Positions 8,696-17,470 of a stretch of 64,000 nt of DNA are shown in pieces; the stretch's first letter is position 1, and each line of letters begins with the position of its first letter. A program made the translations under genes and the position numbers. Origin of the DNA: Bacillota bacterium (GTDB lineage Bacteria; Bacillota; Clostridia; Peptostreptococcales; Anaerovoracaceae); contig JAFRYI010000023.1 in NCBI GenBank assembly GCA_017437745.1, forward strand, positions 99,112 through 163,111. The letters are read 5' to 3'. The notes beneath the pieces are model-generated. The model saw only the letters and a list, made by a program, of their open reading frames with translations, ran no database searches and was not told the DNA's origin.

Positions 8696-9640
8696 CTACA
8701 GTTTGATTATTGAATAAACTATCACTGCGATTATTATTATCGAATACACGCACGCGAAGATCTTGGGTATGCGTTTCTCGCTGCGGGTAAACGATACGTA
8801 CTTCTTGTTGTTGAGCTTGTCGCTCATGATGCGCCATTCGACGTCGTAGAGGGCGACGGGCAGCTGCTCCTCCAGAAGGTTGAGGACCTTCATCTTGGCG
8901 GAGTTGAGCGTTCCGTAGGCGTCCAGGATGTTTATCCACGCGATGTCCAGGATTATTCCTGCCACGCACATGAAAGCCACAACGAACATGTTGGCGGGGA
9001 ACTTGACCACGCCAAGGACTATGCCTACGATCGCGGTGAGCGCGCTGTTTACGCTTATGTAGAAGGAATTGACGTCCTGCCTGCGGGACACCAGGTCCTC
9101 GGAGGTCTTCTGGAACATGGTATACTGCTCCACGAGCTCGCTCTGGTGTTCGCTCTTCTGCTGCGGATCCAGGTTCTCGTAGGCGGGGGAGAATATGTTG
9201 TAGTAGCCGCGGGAGTAATTGTCTATGCGGTCCTTTATCTGAGCCATGGTCATCTGCTCCGCCACGGGCCGCTTCTGCTTGGTAAAGCGGTCCACGACGT
9301 AGAGGTAGGACGGCACAGGGTACGCGGCGCGGTTATAGATCATTATCTGCTTGTTGAGCTTTACTGCCTGCGCCACTTCCCAGCCCAGCGTATCTTCCTT
9401 GCCGGGGTCGGAGGTGTTCTTGCCGAGAACGACGATGACCACGTGCGCCATCTTTATCTTCTTTTTGGCGTCCGGCTTCCAGTTGGAGGCTTTTCCGGAT
9501 TCCAGGGTAAGGATGTTGGAGCTGCCGCCCAGATTGGCGGGCTCGCCGCTCTCGTCCTTAAGGCCCAGCAGGAAGGGCTCCAGGCGCTCTTTTACAAAGT
9601 CGTAGTCGCTTCCGGCGTGCACGACGAATACGTTTACCAT
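8696..9640 (-). CDS. TIR-like domain protein with C-terminal RipA-like membrane domain
   Basis: 314 residues in two parts. Residues 1-110 resemble the MTH538/TIR-like fold: VFVVHAGSD at 4-12, an alternating strand MAHVVIVVLGKNT (64-76), and LGWEVAQAV with Glu88 in the place of the TIR catalytic Glu. Residues 165-314 resemble the RipA-type octameric membrane protein family: EQYTMFQKTSEDLVSRRQ, two helices at about 194-212 and 216-236, LNSAKMKVLNLLEEQLP, YDVEWR, then a last helix at 294-313. A cytosolic TIR domain on a membrane oligomer is the expected layout. TIR domains often cleave NAD or signal in phage defence; the function here is inferred only. It follows the EEP gene by 12 bp, with an AAAGGATATGCA ribosome site. 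Confidence 0.72.
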   Translation of the reverse strand: MVNVFVVHAGSDYDFVKERLEPFLLGLKDESGEPANLGGSSNILTLESGKASNWKPDAKKKIKMAHVVIVVLGKNTSDPGKEDTLGWEVAQAVKLNKQIMIYNRAAYPVPSYLYVVDRFTKQKRPVAEQMTMAQIKDRIDNYSRGYYNIFSPAYENLDPQQKSEHQSELVEQYTMFQKTSEDLVSRRQDVNSFYISVNSALTAIVGIVLGVVKFPANMFVVAFMCVAGIILDIAWINILDAYGTLNSAKMKVLNLLEEQLPVALYDVEWRIMSDKLNNKKYVSFTRSEKRIPKIFACVYSIIIIAVIVYSIIKL

Positions 9641-9652
9641 TGCATATCCTTT

Positions 9653-10720
9653 CTACTTAAGGATGAATTCCATGTATACCGGGTTGTGATCCGAGTACTT
9701 GAACTGAGTGTCTATGACATCGGACCCCACAACTTCTATGTTGTCCGTTACCATGAAGCCGTCTATCGTAAGCACGTACTGCCCGGGCTTGTAGGGGCCG
9801 TCCGCGTTGCGGCAGGAGGGCACGGGTGACGCTTCGTTGATCGGAGCTTCCAGTTTAACGTTGAAGCCGTCGAAGGTGCCTGCCGGGATGGGCTGCGCCC
9901 AGGTGTACTCGATGTCGGATTTGCCGAAATACTTGGAGGAGTCTCCCAGTATGTCCTTGTTGAAGTCGCCGCCCGCTATGCAGTAATTGCCTTTCTTGTA
10001 TTCTTCCTGGATGTCCGCCAGAAGGAGCTTAAGCTGCTCGTTGGCTATCTTGCCGTCCGAGGTGTAGGCGGACAGGTGGAAGTTGTAGAGCACAAGTTCC
10101 TTGCCGTTGTCCATGGGGATGCGGTTTGAGCTGTAGCAGCGGTCCAGATCCAGGAACTTGGTGAGGCCGCTCTCTATGGGCAGTTCTTTTCTCTCCGCGG
10201 AATCGATCGTGAAGCGCGAGAATGTCATCAGACCGGCGCGGCTCTTTCCGTGAGGCTGGGTGAGCGGATACATCAGGAACGGGGAATCGTAGTTCTGCGC
10301 GAAGGTGTAGTTCTGATCGCCCAGGTCCTTTACCAGGTATTCCCTCTCGTCGAAGTGGTAGCTTCTGGTAGCGTCGAAGTCGACTTCCTGGATAAGGTAA
10401 AGATCCGCCTTCTGCTTTGCCAGAAGGTCGGTAATGTTCTTAAGGTTGGTGTCCAGCCTTTCTTTGGACCATGCCCAGCTCTGGGTGCCTCCGTCCATGA
10501 AGAATCCGTAGTCGTCCTCGTAGGCTCCGAAGCCTATGTTCCAGGAGACTATCCTGTAGGTCTTTTCAGTGCCGGCTTTTCCGGACGACGTTCCTGCGGT
10601 GACCGTAAGCGTCCGGTCTCCTATCCTGTGGAAGTCGATGAATACGTACGCGACGTATCCGGCGGCTATTATTACTATTACCAGAATTATGCAGAGGATG
10701 ACTTTAAGCAGTTTTTTCAT
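9653..10720 (-). CDS. Membrane-anchored endonuclease/exonuclease/phosphatase-fold protein
   Basis: 355 residues. A single N-terminal hydrophobic helix (about 4-28) is followed by a soluble domain that would lie outside the cell. The EEP fold shows VSWNIGFG, the metal-binding Glu in LIQEVDFD, GGDFNKD and the terminal SDHNPVYME. The start at 10720 has AAAGGAGG 6 bases upstream; the longer open frame to 11353 overlaps the divergent MATE gene and is not used. Substrates of this Firmicute family are not known to me; nucleic acid, phospholipid and inositol phosphate are all possible. It is first in a minus-strand run with the TIR protein. Confidence 0.85.
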   Translation of the reverse strand: MKKLLKVILCIILVIVIIAAGYVAYVFIDFHRIGDRTLTVTAGTSSGKAGTEKTYRIVSWNIGFGAYEDDYGFFMDGGTQSWAWSKERLDTNLKNITDLLAKQKADLYLIQEVDFDATRSYHFDEREYLVKDLGDQNYTFAQNYDSPFLMYPLTQPHGKSRAGLMTFSRFTIDSAERKELPIESGLTKFLDLDRCYSSNRIPMDNGKELVLYNFHLSAYTSDGKIANEQLKLLLADIQEEYKKGNYCIAGGDFNKDILGDSSKYFGKSDIEYTWAQPIPAGTFDGFNVKLEAPINEASPVPSCRNADGPYKPGQYVLTIDGFMVTDNIEVVGSDVIDTQFKYSDHNPVYMEFILK

Positions 10721-10748
10721 GACGGCCTCCTTTATCTTAACCGACTTG

Positions 10749-10777
10749 ATTATATCATACTTTTTACCGTCGAAAAA
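10749..10777 (-). promoter_or_regulatory. Promoter of the EEP/TIR unit
   Basis: On the minus strand TTTTTC is followed by a 17-base spacer and TATAAT, with TG upstream of the -10 box. It lies 29 bp before the EEP start. The divergent MATE gene has a similar ATGATATAAT box at 10821-10830 but no clear -35 box. Confidence 0.55.
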
Positions 10778-10858
10778 CGGATTTGCGGAGCCGCGCCTCA
10801 TGCCGCAGAAGATGAAAAATATGATATAATTAAATGAATTTTTGCTTAAGGAGACGCA

Positions 10859-12283
10859 ATGGCGGCCGGTTCGGATCTCGCGCGCAGGCGCGAAGCCAGA
10901 AGGAACATGATGCTTACGGGGAACCTGTTCAAGGTCATCCCCGTTGTTGCGCTGCCCATGATAGTCTCCATGCTGATCGACGCCCTGTACAACCTGGCGG
11001 ACACTTACTTCGTAAGCCAGCTGGGCATAACCGCCACGGCTGCGGTGGGCGTCAACGATTCGCTGCTGCATCTGATGCGTTCGGTGGCCCTTGCCTTCGG
11101 AATGGGAGCGTCCAGCCCCATCTCCAAGCTCATGGGCGCGAAGCGCGAGGACGAAGCCAGCAGGGTGGCCTCCACTTCCGTGTTCACCTGCATGATGGTG
11201 CTCAGCGGTCTGGCGGTAATAGCTTACATATTCAGATCCGATTTCGTTATATTCCTGGGCGCCACGGAAGGCGCCGCGCCCTACGCCGTGGAGTACGCGA
11301 CCTTCATACTGATATCCGCGCCGTTCACCGCCGGAGAGGTTACTTGCAGCCACACCTTAAGGGCGGAGGGCAGCACCACTTATTCCATGATAGGCATGGT
11401 CTCCGGCTGCGTGATAAACGTCATCCTGGATCCGATCTTCATCCATACCTTCGGCATGGGCGTCGGCGGAGCGGCTCTGGCCACAACGATATCCAAGGCC
11501 ATAAGCTTCGCGATTCTCATAAGCCCGTTCCTCAGGGGCAAGACCCTGATAGAACTGAAGTTCAAATACTTTACTCCCAAGGCGGAGATATATAAAGAGA
11601 TAGCCAAGATGGGCATCCCCACGCTGCTCAGGTCCGGCGCCATGAGCCTGTCCGCCGTGTTCGTAAACAACATGGCAAGGCTCTTCGGAGACGCTGCTCT
11701 GGCGGCGGTGTCCGTGGCTAACAAGTGCGCAAGGCTCGTGGGTTCCGCGGTCCTGGGCTTCGGTCAGGGACTCCAGCCCATAGGCGGATACTGCTGGGGC
11801 GCGCGTAAATACGCAAGGGTCCGCGAGGCCTTCTGGACCAGCACGGGAATAGGCGCGATAGTGGCTCTGGTCCTGGGCGCCGGGCTGTTCGTGTTCTCGC
11901 CGCAGGTGCTGGGGCTGTTCATGGACGTTGAGAAAGACGCGGAGACTCTGCGCATAGGCATCATAATGCTGCGCACGCAGTGCGTCACCATGTTCCCGCA
12001 CGTCTGGGTAATGATAATCAACGGTCTGTATCAGGCGCTCGGAAGGCCGGTTGAAGCGGCGCTGCTCGGACTTTCCAGGCAGGTCATCTTCCTGGTCCCT
12101 GCCGTGTTCATACTCAGCAAACTGTTCGGTGTGGACGGACTGGCCTGCTCGCAGGCTGTCGCGGACATTCTCAGCCTTATAGTTTCGGTAACGATGGTCA
12201 TACATCAGATGAAGGTCATAAAGAAACTTAACGACGGAGACGAACCTCCCGCGGGCTACGGCCTGGCGAAGAAGATGGAGTGA
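10859..12283 (+). CDS. MATE family multidrug/toxin exporter
   Basis: 474 residues with about 12 hydrophobic helices, the usual MATE size. Family features include the N-terminal MIVSMLIDALYNLADTYFV segment, GMGASSPISKLMGAK, and the half-repeat VNNMARLFGDAALAAVS. It exports cationic drugs or metabolites using Na+ or H+; the substrate cannot be told. AAGGAG precedes the ATG. An extended -10 box ATGATATAAT sits at 10821-10830. Its stop codon overlaps the ribosome site of the following GTPase gene, so the two are probably translated together. Confidence 0.93.
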   Translation: MAAGSDLARRREARRNMMLTGNLFKVIPVVALPMIVSMLIDALYNLADTYFVSQLGITATAAVGVNDSLLHLMRSVALAFGMGASSPISKLMGAKREDEASRVASTSVFTCMMVLSGLAVIAYIFRSDFVIFLGATEGAAPYAVEYATFILISAPFTAGEVTCSHTLRAEGSTTYSMIGMVSGCVINVILDPIFIHTFGMGVGGAALATTISKAISFAILISPFLRGKTLIELKFKYFTPKAEIYKEIAKMGIPTLLRSGAMSLSAVFVNNMARLFGDAALAAVSVANKCARLVGSAVLGFGQGLQPIGGYCWGARKYARVREAFWTSTGIGAIVALVLGAGLFVFSPQVLGLFMDVEKDAETLRIGIIMLRTQCVTMFPHVWVMIINGLYQALGRPVEAALLGLSRQVIFLVPAVFILSKLFGVDGLACSQAVADILSLIVSVTMVIHQMKVIKKLNDGDEPPAGYGLAKKME

Positions 12284-12288
12284 CCGGT

Positions 12289-14883
12289 ATGGAATCTCTG
12301 TCTCTTGCAGTGCTGGCGCATGTGGACGCCGGAAAGACGACTACCGCGGAAGCCCTTCTGTACGGAAGCGGCGCTATAAGGTCGCTCGGAAGAGTGGACC
12401 ACGGCGACGCTTTTTTCGATACGCATTTCATAGAAAGAGAGCGCGGCATAACCGTGTTCTCCAAGACCGCGGAACTGGAACTGCCGGAGGCCGGCCTTAA
12501 GCTGCAGCTTCTGGATACGCCGGGCCACGCGGATCTTGCGGCCGAGGCGGAGAGGGTGCTCTTCGCGGCGGACTATGTGCTGCTTATAATAAGCGGACCG
12601 GACGGAGTGCAGGCTCATACCGCCACGCTGTGGAAGCTTCTGGAGACCTACAGGCTGCCGGTGGTCGTATGGGTGAACAAGATGGACATCTGCAGGAGGG
12701 ACCGCGCGGAGATACTGGCGGAGCTGAACGAGCAGCTGTCTCCGGGTTTCGCGGACTTCGGAAGCGCAATGCAGGATCTGGAGAACGGATCCTGCGGCGG
12801 AGCGTTCGCGGAGGACATGGCGATGCTTTCCGACGATGCGGCCGAGGAGTATCTTGCCTCGGAAAAGCTGTCCGCGGAAACCGTAAGGAAGATGATAAGA
12901 AAGCGCCGCGTGTTCCCGTGTCTCTTCGGGTCCGCGCTTAAGCTGGAAGGCACTGACGTTCTGCTGAAAGCTCTGGGCGTTCTTCTGCGCGCGCCGGAAA
13001 GACCGCGGGAGTTCGGCGCCAGGGTGTTCAAGATAAACAGGGACGAGCAGGACCTGCGCCTTTCGTGGATAAAGGTCACCGGCGGAAGCCTTAAGCTCCG
13101 CGACGTAATTAACGGCGAAAAGGTAACTCAGATCAGAAGATACAACGGCAGAAAGTTCGAGACTGCCGAAGATATAAAGGCCGGGGAGCTTGCAGCCGCC
13201 GCAGGTTTGGAAAAGACCTTCGCGGGTCAGGGCCTTGGAACGGAGAAAGACCTTAAGGCGGCCGTGCTTCGGTCGCTGGTGGAGTACGAGATCGGCTTTA
13301 CGGACGGCACGGATCCTAAGGCGGCGTTCCTTAAGCTTAAGCGGCTGTCCGACGAGGATCCGCAGCTTAGGATATCCTGGGACGAAAGGTCCGGGCAGAT
13401 AAGAGCGGAGTTCATGGGGCGCGTTCAGGTGGAAGTCCTGGAGACCCTCATAGAAGACAGATTCGGATATAAAGTAAAGATAAAGCGCGGCAGGACGTCG
13501 TACCGCGAGACCATAGCGGCTCCGGCTTACGGAGTGGGGCATTTCGAACCGCTGCGCCACTACGCGGAGGTGCATCTGCTGCTGGAGCCTCTGCCTGCCG
13601 GCACGGGCATACTGGTGGAGTCCGCGCTCAGCACGGACGAACTGGACGCGGTGTGGCAGAGCCAGATAATGTCGTGCCTGATGGGAAAGGAACACGTGGG
13701 GGTGCTTACGGGTTCGCCGCTTACGGACGTCAAGATGACGCTGGTGGCAGGCCGCGCGCATCTTAAGCACACGGAGGGCGGAGACTTCCGCGAGGCGGCC
13801 TTCAGGGCTGTACGCAACGCTCTGATGGGAGCCGAAAACGTGCTGTTAGAGCCATTTTATTCCTTTAATGCGGGAAATATACCGCCGGAGCAGATAGGAC
13901 GCGCCATAAGCGACCTCAGGGGCCTTAAAGCGCAAATAAACAGCCCGGTCCAGCACGGGAACGTGATGAGTCTGGACGGCATAGGTCCGGTGGGTCCTCT
14001 GGAGGACTATCTGCCGGAATTCCTGTCATATACGAGAGGCGCCGGAAGGCTTTCCCTGGCGGCAGCGGGGTACTATCCCTGCGCCGATCCGGAAAGGGTA
14101 ATGGAAGAGACCGGATACGACCCGGACAGGGATGTGGAGAACCCGTCGGGCTCCGTATTCTGCAGCCACGGCAGCGGCGTCACCGTGCCCTGGGACAAGG
14201 TGCGCGACTACATGCATCTGGACAGCGGCATACGCATAAGCGCCGAAGGTGTAAAGGAAGAAGAGGGCGGCCCGCGTCTGCGCAGCGTGCCGGACTACGA
14301 CGAAAAGGAACTGGAGAGCATAATGCTCCGCGAGTTCGGCCCGATAAAACGCCCCAGGTACACCTCGCCCGTGTACAACCGCGCGGAGGATCCCAAGGCC
14401 GGCAAAGGCGTAAAGAAGACCTACCTCATAGTGGACGGCTACAACATGATATTCGCCTGGAAGGAGCTTAAGGAGACAGCGAAGACGGACATAGCCGCGG
14501 CGCGCGACAGGCTGTCGGACCTTCTGGAATCATACAGCGCCCTGCGCGGCACGGAAGTGCTCCTGGTGTTCGACGCGTACAAGGTGCCCGGCGGGCTCGG
14601 AAGCACGGGTAAGGCCGAAGGCTTCCGGGTGGTCTACACCAAAGAAGGCGAGAGCGCGGACGCGTTCATAGAGCGCATGGTCCGCGAGATAGGAAAGAAT
14701 TTCAACGTTAAGATAGTAAGCTCCGACGGAATGATCCAGCTGTCGGCTTTAAAGAGCGGCACTCTGCGCATGAGCGCCCGCGAACTGGAGGCCGAGGTGG
14801 ACCGCATGTCCGCGGAGATAACGGAGTTCCTGGATGAACAAAGAAGATCGAATACTTTCAGCAATACTCCGAGACAAGTTTAG
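12289..14883 (+). CDS. TetM-like ribosomal-protection GTPase fused to a C-terminal NYN (YacP-like) domain
   Basis: 864 residues. The EF-G-like part has AHVDAGKTTTAEALLY (G1), RERGITVFS (G2), DTPGHADL (G3) and NKMD (G4), then the domain II-V region typical of TetM/TetO relatives. From about residue 708 a NYN ribonuclease-type domain begins with YLIVDGYNMIFAW and continues with LLVFDAYKVPG, ESADAFIERMV and VVSSDGMIQLSA-like segments, as in YacP/Rae1. The ATG at 12289 has GGAG 8 bases upstream; an in-frame GTG at 12280 overlaps the MATE stop. A role at the ribosome combining factor-type GTPase and mRNA cleavage is inference. Tetracycline resistance is not implied by sequence alone. Confidence 0.88.
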   Translation: MESLSLAVLAHVDAGKTTTAEALLYGSGAIRSLGRVDHGDAFFDTHFIERERGITVFSKTAELELPEAGLKLQLLDTPGHADLAAEAERVLFAADYVLLIISGPDGVQAHTATLWKLLETYRLPVVVWVNKMDICRRDRAEILAELNEQLSPGFADFGSAMQDLENGSCGGAFAEDMAMLSDDAAEEYLASEKLSAETVRKMIRKRRVFPCLFGSALKLEGTDVLLKALGVLLRAPERPREFGARVFKINRDEQDLRLSWIKVTGGSLKLRDVINGEKVTQIRRYNGRKFETAEDIKAGELAAAAGLEKTFAGQGLGTEKDLKAAVLRSLVEYEIGFTDGTDPKAAFLKLKRLSDEDPQLRISWDERSGQIRAEFMGRVQVEVLETLIEDRFGYKVKIKRGRTSYRETIAAPAYGVGHFEPLRHYAEVHLLLEPLPAGTGILVESALSTDELDAVWQSQIMSCLMGKEHVGVLTGSPLTDVKMTLVAGRAHLKHTEGGDFREAAFRAVRNALMGAENVLLEPFYSFNAGNIPPEQIGRAISDLRGLKAQINSPVQHGNVMSLDGIGPVGPLEDYLPEFLSYTRGAGRLSLAAAGYYPCADPERVMEETGYDPDRDVENPSGSVFCSHGSGVTVPWDKVRDYMHLDSGIRISAEGVKEEEGGPRLRSVPDYDEKELESIMLREFGPIKRPRYTSPVYNRAEDPKAGKGVKKTYLIVDGYNMIFAWKELKETAKTDIAAARDRLSDLLESYSALRGTEVLLVFDAYKVPGGLGSTGKAEGFRVVYTKEGESADAFIERMVREIGKNFNVKIVSSDGMIQLSALKSGTLRMSARELEAEVDRMSAEITEFLDEQRRSNTFSNTPRQV

Positions 14884-15589
14884 GCTCTGCGAGAAGCGCG
14901 GAGTTCCCGTTTGGACGGACTTCATGACCCCCGCAGAGGCCGCGGAGGCGGACGATGTCTGCAGGGGACTGTGCGCAGGAACGGACGTGGAATGGTCGCT
15001 CGAGGGCGGATGGGAGGACGCGGAGCGCAGGATATGCGTGTTCCGGCCGGCTGAGCTTTGGGGCGAGGAGCCTTCTCCCATATGCGTGCTGCGCGTCAGC
15101 ATCCCCAAGGGCAGCCCTGCGCTTACCCACCGGGACTACCTGGGGTCGCTGCTGGGGCTCGGAATAGAACGGGCTGTGACAGGCGACATCTTCGTAAGGG
15201 AGGACGGCGCGGACGCGGTCGTGCTCTCTGACATGGCGGACTATCTGGCGCAGAACCTTGTATCCGTGGGGCGCGCAAGCGTTTCCTGCGAGGTACTGGA
15301 CATATCGCAGCTGATGACCGGCGCGCAGCAGACCAGGGAGATAAGGGACACCGTAGCGTCCCTGCGTCTGGACAGCATATGCGCTTCGGCGTTCAGGACT
15401 GCCCGCGGCAAAGCTCAGGACGCCATCAGGGCCGGGCTGGTCAGCGTAAACGGAAGACAGTGCCTTAAGCCCGATACCGAACTGTCCGAAGGCGACCGGA
15501 TCTCCTGCCGCGGAAAGGGCAGAGCGGTGCTGGCGGAAGTCGGCGGACGCACCAGAAAAGATAGGATAACCATTACTTTAAAAATATGA
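14834..15589 (+). CDS. ylmH: S4-domain RNA-binding protein, YlmH family
   Basis: 251 residues, close to the family length of about 257. The N-terminal part holds RGVPVWTDFMTPAEA, the middle has DYLGSLLGLGIERAVTGDI, and the C-terminal S4 domain reads LRLDSICASAFRTARGKAQDAIRAGLV-like followed by VNGR. YlmH binds RNA and has been tied to ribosome rescue in Bacillus. It begins 50 bp inside the preceding GTPase-NYN gene, with GGAG upstream of the ATG, so the two are coupled. Its usual divIVA/sepF neighbours are missing; instead it follows another ribosome-related gene. A strong terminator follows. Confidence 0.9.
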   Translation: MNKEDRILSAILRDKFRLCEKRGVPVWTDFMTPAEAAEADDVCRGLCAGTDVEWSLEGGWEDAERRICVFRPAELWGEEPSPICVLRVSIPKGSPALTHRDYLGSLLGLGIERAVTGDIFVREDGADAVVLSDMADYLAQNLVSVGRASVSCEVLDISQLMTGAQQTREIRDTVASLRLDSICASAFRTARGKAQDAIRAGLVSVNGRQCLKPDTELSEGDRISCRGKGRAVLAEVGGRTRKDRITITLKI

Positions 15590-15594
15590 TAGAA

Positions 15595-15632
15595 AAGGAG
15601 CTGTGAGCATATTGCTCACAGCTCCTTCTTTT
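15595..15632. terminator. Bidirectional intrinsic terminator
   Basis: A 14-bp perfect stem (AAGGAGCTGTGAGC with its complement) around ATATT, flanked by A-rich and T-rich ends. It lies between ylmH and the oppositely read cell-wall protein remnant. Confidence 0.9.
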
Positions 15633-15656
15633 AGTAGAGTTCTGATCTGCGTACGA

Positions 15657-16100
15657 CTACTCTTCTTCTCTGCGCTTTCTGGCGAGCAGTACGAATCCGA
15701 GCATTGACAGAATGCCTGCAACGATCCAGAGCTCCGGACGTGCCATGTCTCCGGTGTTCGGAACGTCAATGGGTTTGTACACGGCGGTGTAGATGACGTC
15801 GCCGGTCTCCTTGCCGTCCTCGTCTACCCAGGTAGCGTTGTGGGTAATAGGCTCTTCCTCGGTCACCTTAGGCTTGGGAGTAGGATCGTACTGAGCGGTA
15901 TAGGTAACGTTGCCGTCTTCGTCGACTTCTTCCTTCCAGCCGGAGAACTCGTAGGTGTTCTCATCGTCTTCCGCCTTGGTCGGATCTTCATTGCCGGACA
16001 GTTTGTTATAATCGGTATCCTTGGGCTGACCTTCTTCTACGGTGAAATCTACAGGTCCGTGCAGAACGGTCTTTCGGTTATTACTGCCGCAGCAATTATT
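15657..16100 (-). pseudogene. 3' remnant of a sortase-anchored surface protein
   Basis: The open frame carries two copies of a surface-repeat pattern, NTYEFSGWKEEVDEDGNVTY and a TWVDEDGKETGDVIYTAVY unit. It ends in a wall-sorting signal: VPNTGD, a hydrophobic stretch of about 20 residues, and ARKRREEE. Upstream, the frame runs to a stop (16101-16103) without any ATG, GTG or TTG before the GTG at 15864-15866. The repeat starting near TVLHGPVDFTVEEG is clearly cut. An AAGGAG at 16107-16112 leads into another frame that stops after 15 codons. A large 5' deletion or rearrangement is the simplest reading; a short protein from 15866 is the alternative. Confidence 0.65.
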
Positions 16101-16371
16101 TCAACTCCTTAAATAAAAGCAAATTTCAAAGGTCGTTTCAATTATACAAATGTAGTTTTTTCTCTGATGAGTAAGTATTCATTTTTTGCATAAAACACAA
16201 ATCCACTCAACCGGTAACCGTTGCGCCGCAAGAAAAAAGATGTGTGTATTGATTAAAGATGAGTAAAAGCATACATATTATTCCATTGAGCAAAGGCGTT
16301 CATCCCCGTTGTTGGGCTGGACGCTCTTCTTTTTAGAAATAAAGGTCCGTCGGACCGCCTGCGGTAAGGGT
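16101..16371. other. AT-rich intergenic stretch with a 13-bp palindrome
   Basis: No gene seen. The perfect palindrome GGTCCG-T-CGGACC lies at 16344-16356, ending 15 bp before the corA -35 box, a position fitting an operator. The rest is AT-rich without recognised motifs. Confidence 0.5.
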
Positions 16372-16400
16372 TTGCGGAGGCCGGCACGCAATGATATAAT
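16372..16400 (+). promoter_or_regulatory. corA promoter
   Basis: TTGCGG (16372-16377), a 17-base spacer and TATAAT (16395-16400) with TGA just before it. The expected transcript start near 16407 gives a 27-base leader to the ATG at 16434. Confidence 0.8.
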
Positions 16401-16433
16401 ACAGGCGTGTTTTTTGATCAAGAGGTGATCCTA

Positions 16434-17363
16434 ATGCTTTTATACAGACTCAACGAAAACATAACGCGCTGCACCCCGGAGGAATTCTTCGGGGAAGGTG
16501 AGAAGGCCGGCCAGTACGTTGCCGTGCTGAACCCGGAGGAGTGGATCGCTTCCCGCGACTGCTTCGGAATGGACATAGAACTGGAGCCCTACGGAGCCGA
16601 GATAATCAGCACCAAGGCCGAAGTCAACTACGACGCGCTCACCGGCAGCTTTCTGATACCGGACCGCTCCGCGCTGGGAGAAAAGGACTACCGCTTCTCG
16701 TTCGCGCTGGACGAAAAGGGCATAGTCTTCATAGACCCCGGCAAAAAAGCCGCGGCCATGACGGAAGAGATAGCGAAGAACAAGCACAGCAACAGGCCCT
16801 GCCTTGAGCGTTTCCTCTACGATTTCATGGAGCAGATAGTAAAAGACGATCTGCACATCATGGAAAAGATCGAGAAGGAACTGGACGAATACGAGGACCG
16901 CATCCTCGACCAGGACGACAAGCTGGATCTGGGACGCATCAACACCATGCGCAGCCAGATGAGGGACCTTCGCATCCACTACGAGCAGCTGATAGACATG
17001 ACGCAGGAACTGGAAGAGAACGAGAATGGTTTCTTTAAGGAAAAGGACCTGCATTACCTGCACCTGTTCATGAACCGCATGCTCCGTCTTTCCGGCATCG
17101 CGTCGTCCGTGCGCGACCATACTACTCAGGTCCGGGAACTCTACCAGACGCAGCTGGACGTGCGCCAGAACCGCACCATGACGCTGCTTACGGTAATAGC
17201 TACCATATTCATGCCGCTGACGCTCATAACCAGCTGGTACGGAATGAACTTCCGCCACATGCCGGAACTGGAGTACACCTGGTCCTACCCGGTGGTGATC
17301 CTGGTCTGCCTGGCGATAGCGATAGGCTGCCTGATATTCTTCAAGAAGAAAAAGTGGCTGTAG
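16434..17363 (+). CDS. corA: CorA family divalent cation transporter
   Basis: 309 residues. The N-terminal cytosolic part is followed by a long helix region (about 125-245) and two C-terminal membrane helices joined at the signature GMNF (YGMNFRHMPE). The end KKKKWL matches the basic tail of the family. CorA forms a pentameric Mg2+ channel. ATG at 16434 is chosen over an in-frame upstream GTG because AGAGGTGATC precedes it at the right distance and the promoter start lies at about 16407. Single-gene unit closed by a terminator. Confidence 0.93.
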   Translation: MLLYRLNENITRCTPEEFFGEGEKAGQYVAVLNPEEWIASRDCFGMDIELEPYGAEIISTKAEVNYDALTGSFLIPDRSALGEKDYRFSFALDEKGIVFIDPGKKAAAMTEEIAKNKHSNRPCLERFLYDFMEQIVKDDLHIMEKIEKELDEYEDRILDQDDKLDLGRINTMRSQMRDLRIHYEQLIDMTQELEENENGFFKEKDLHYLHLFMNRMLRLSGIASSVRDHTTQVRELYQTQLDVRQNRTMTLLTVIATIFMPLTLITSWYGMNFRHMPELEYTWSYPVVILVCLAIAIGCLIFFKKKKWL

Positions 17364-17394
17364 GACATGCCGCTGAAAAAATACGAAATAAAAC

Positions 17395-17422
17395 AGCCGG
17401 GACATAACGTCCCGGCTTTGTT
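17395..17422. terminator. Intrinsic terminator after corA
   Basis: AGCCGGGAC-ataac-GTCCCGGCT, a 9-bp perfect stem followed by TTGTTTT. It also lies at the end of the converging DUF3786 gene. Confidence 0.88.
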
Positions 17423-17470
17423 TTCCGGTAAGAGCCCGCGTCGGACGCGGGTGTTTTGGCTGTGAAAGGA

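Noticed and set aside
10834..11595. 253-codon frame in another frame of the MATE gene
   Set aside because: His/Arg/Gly-rich off-frame reading; the MATE frame has clear membrane helices.
12289..14400. Tetracycline resistance gene
   Set aside because: TetM-like sequence alone does not show resistance; the NYN fusion and chromosomal setting suggest a housekeeping translation factor.
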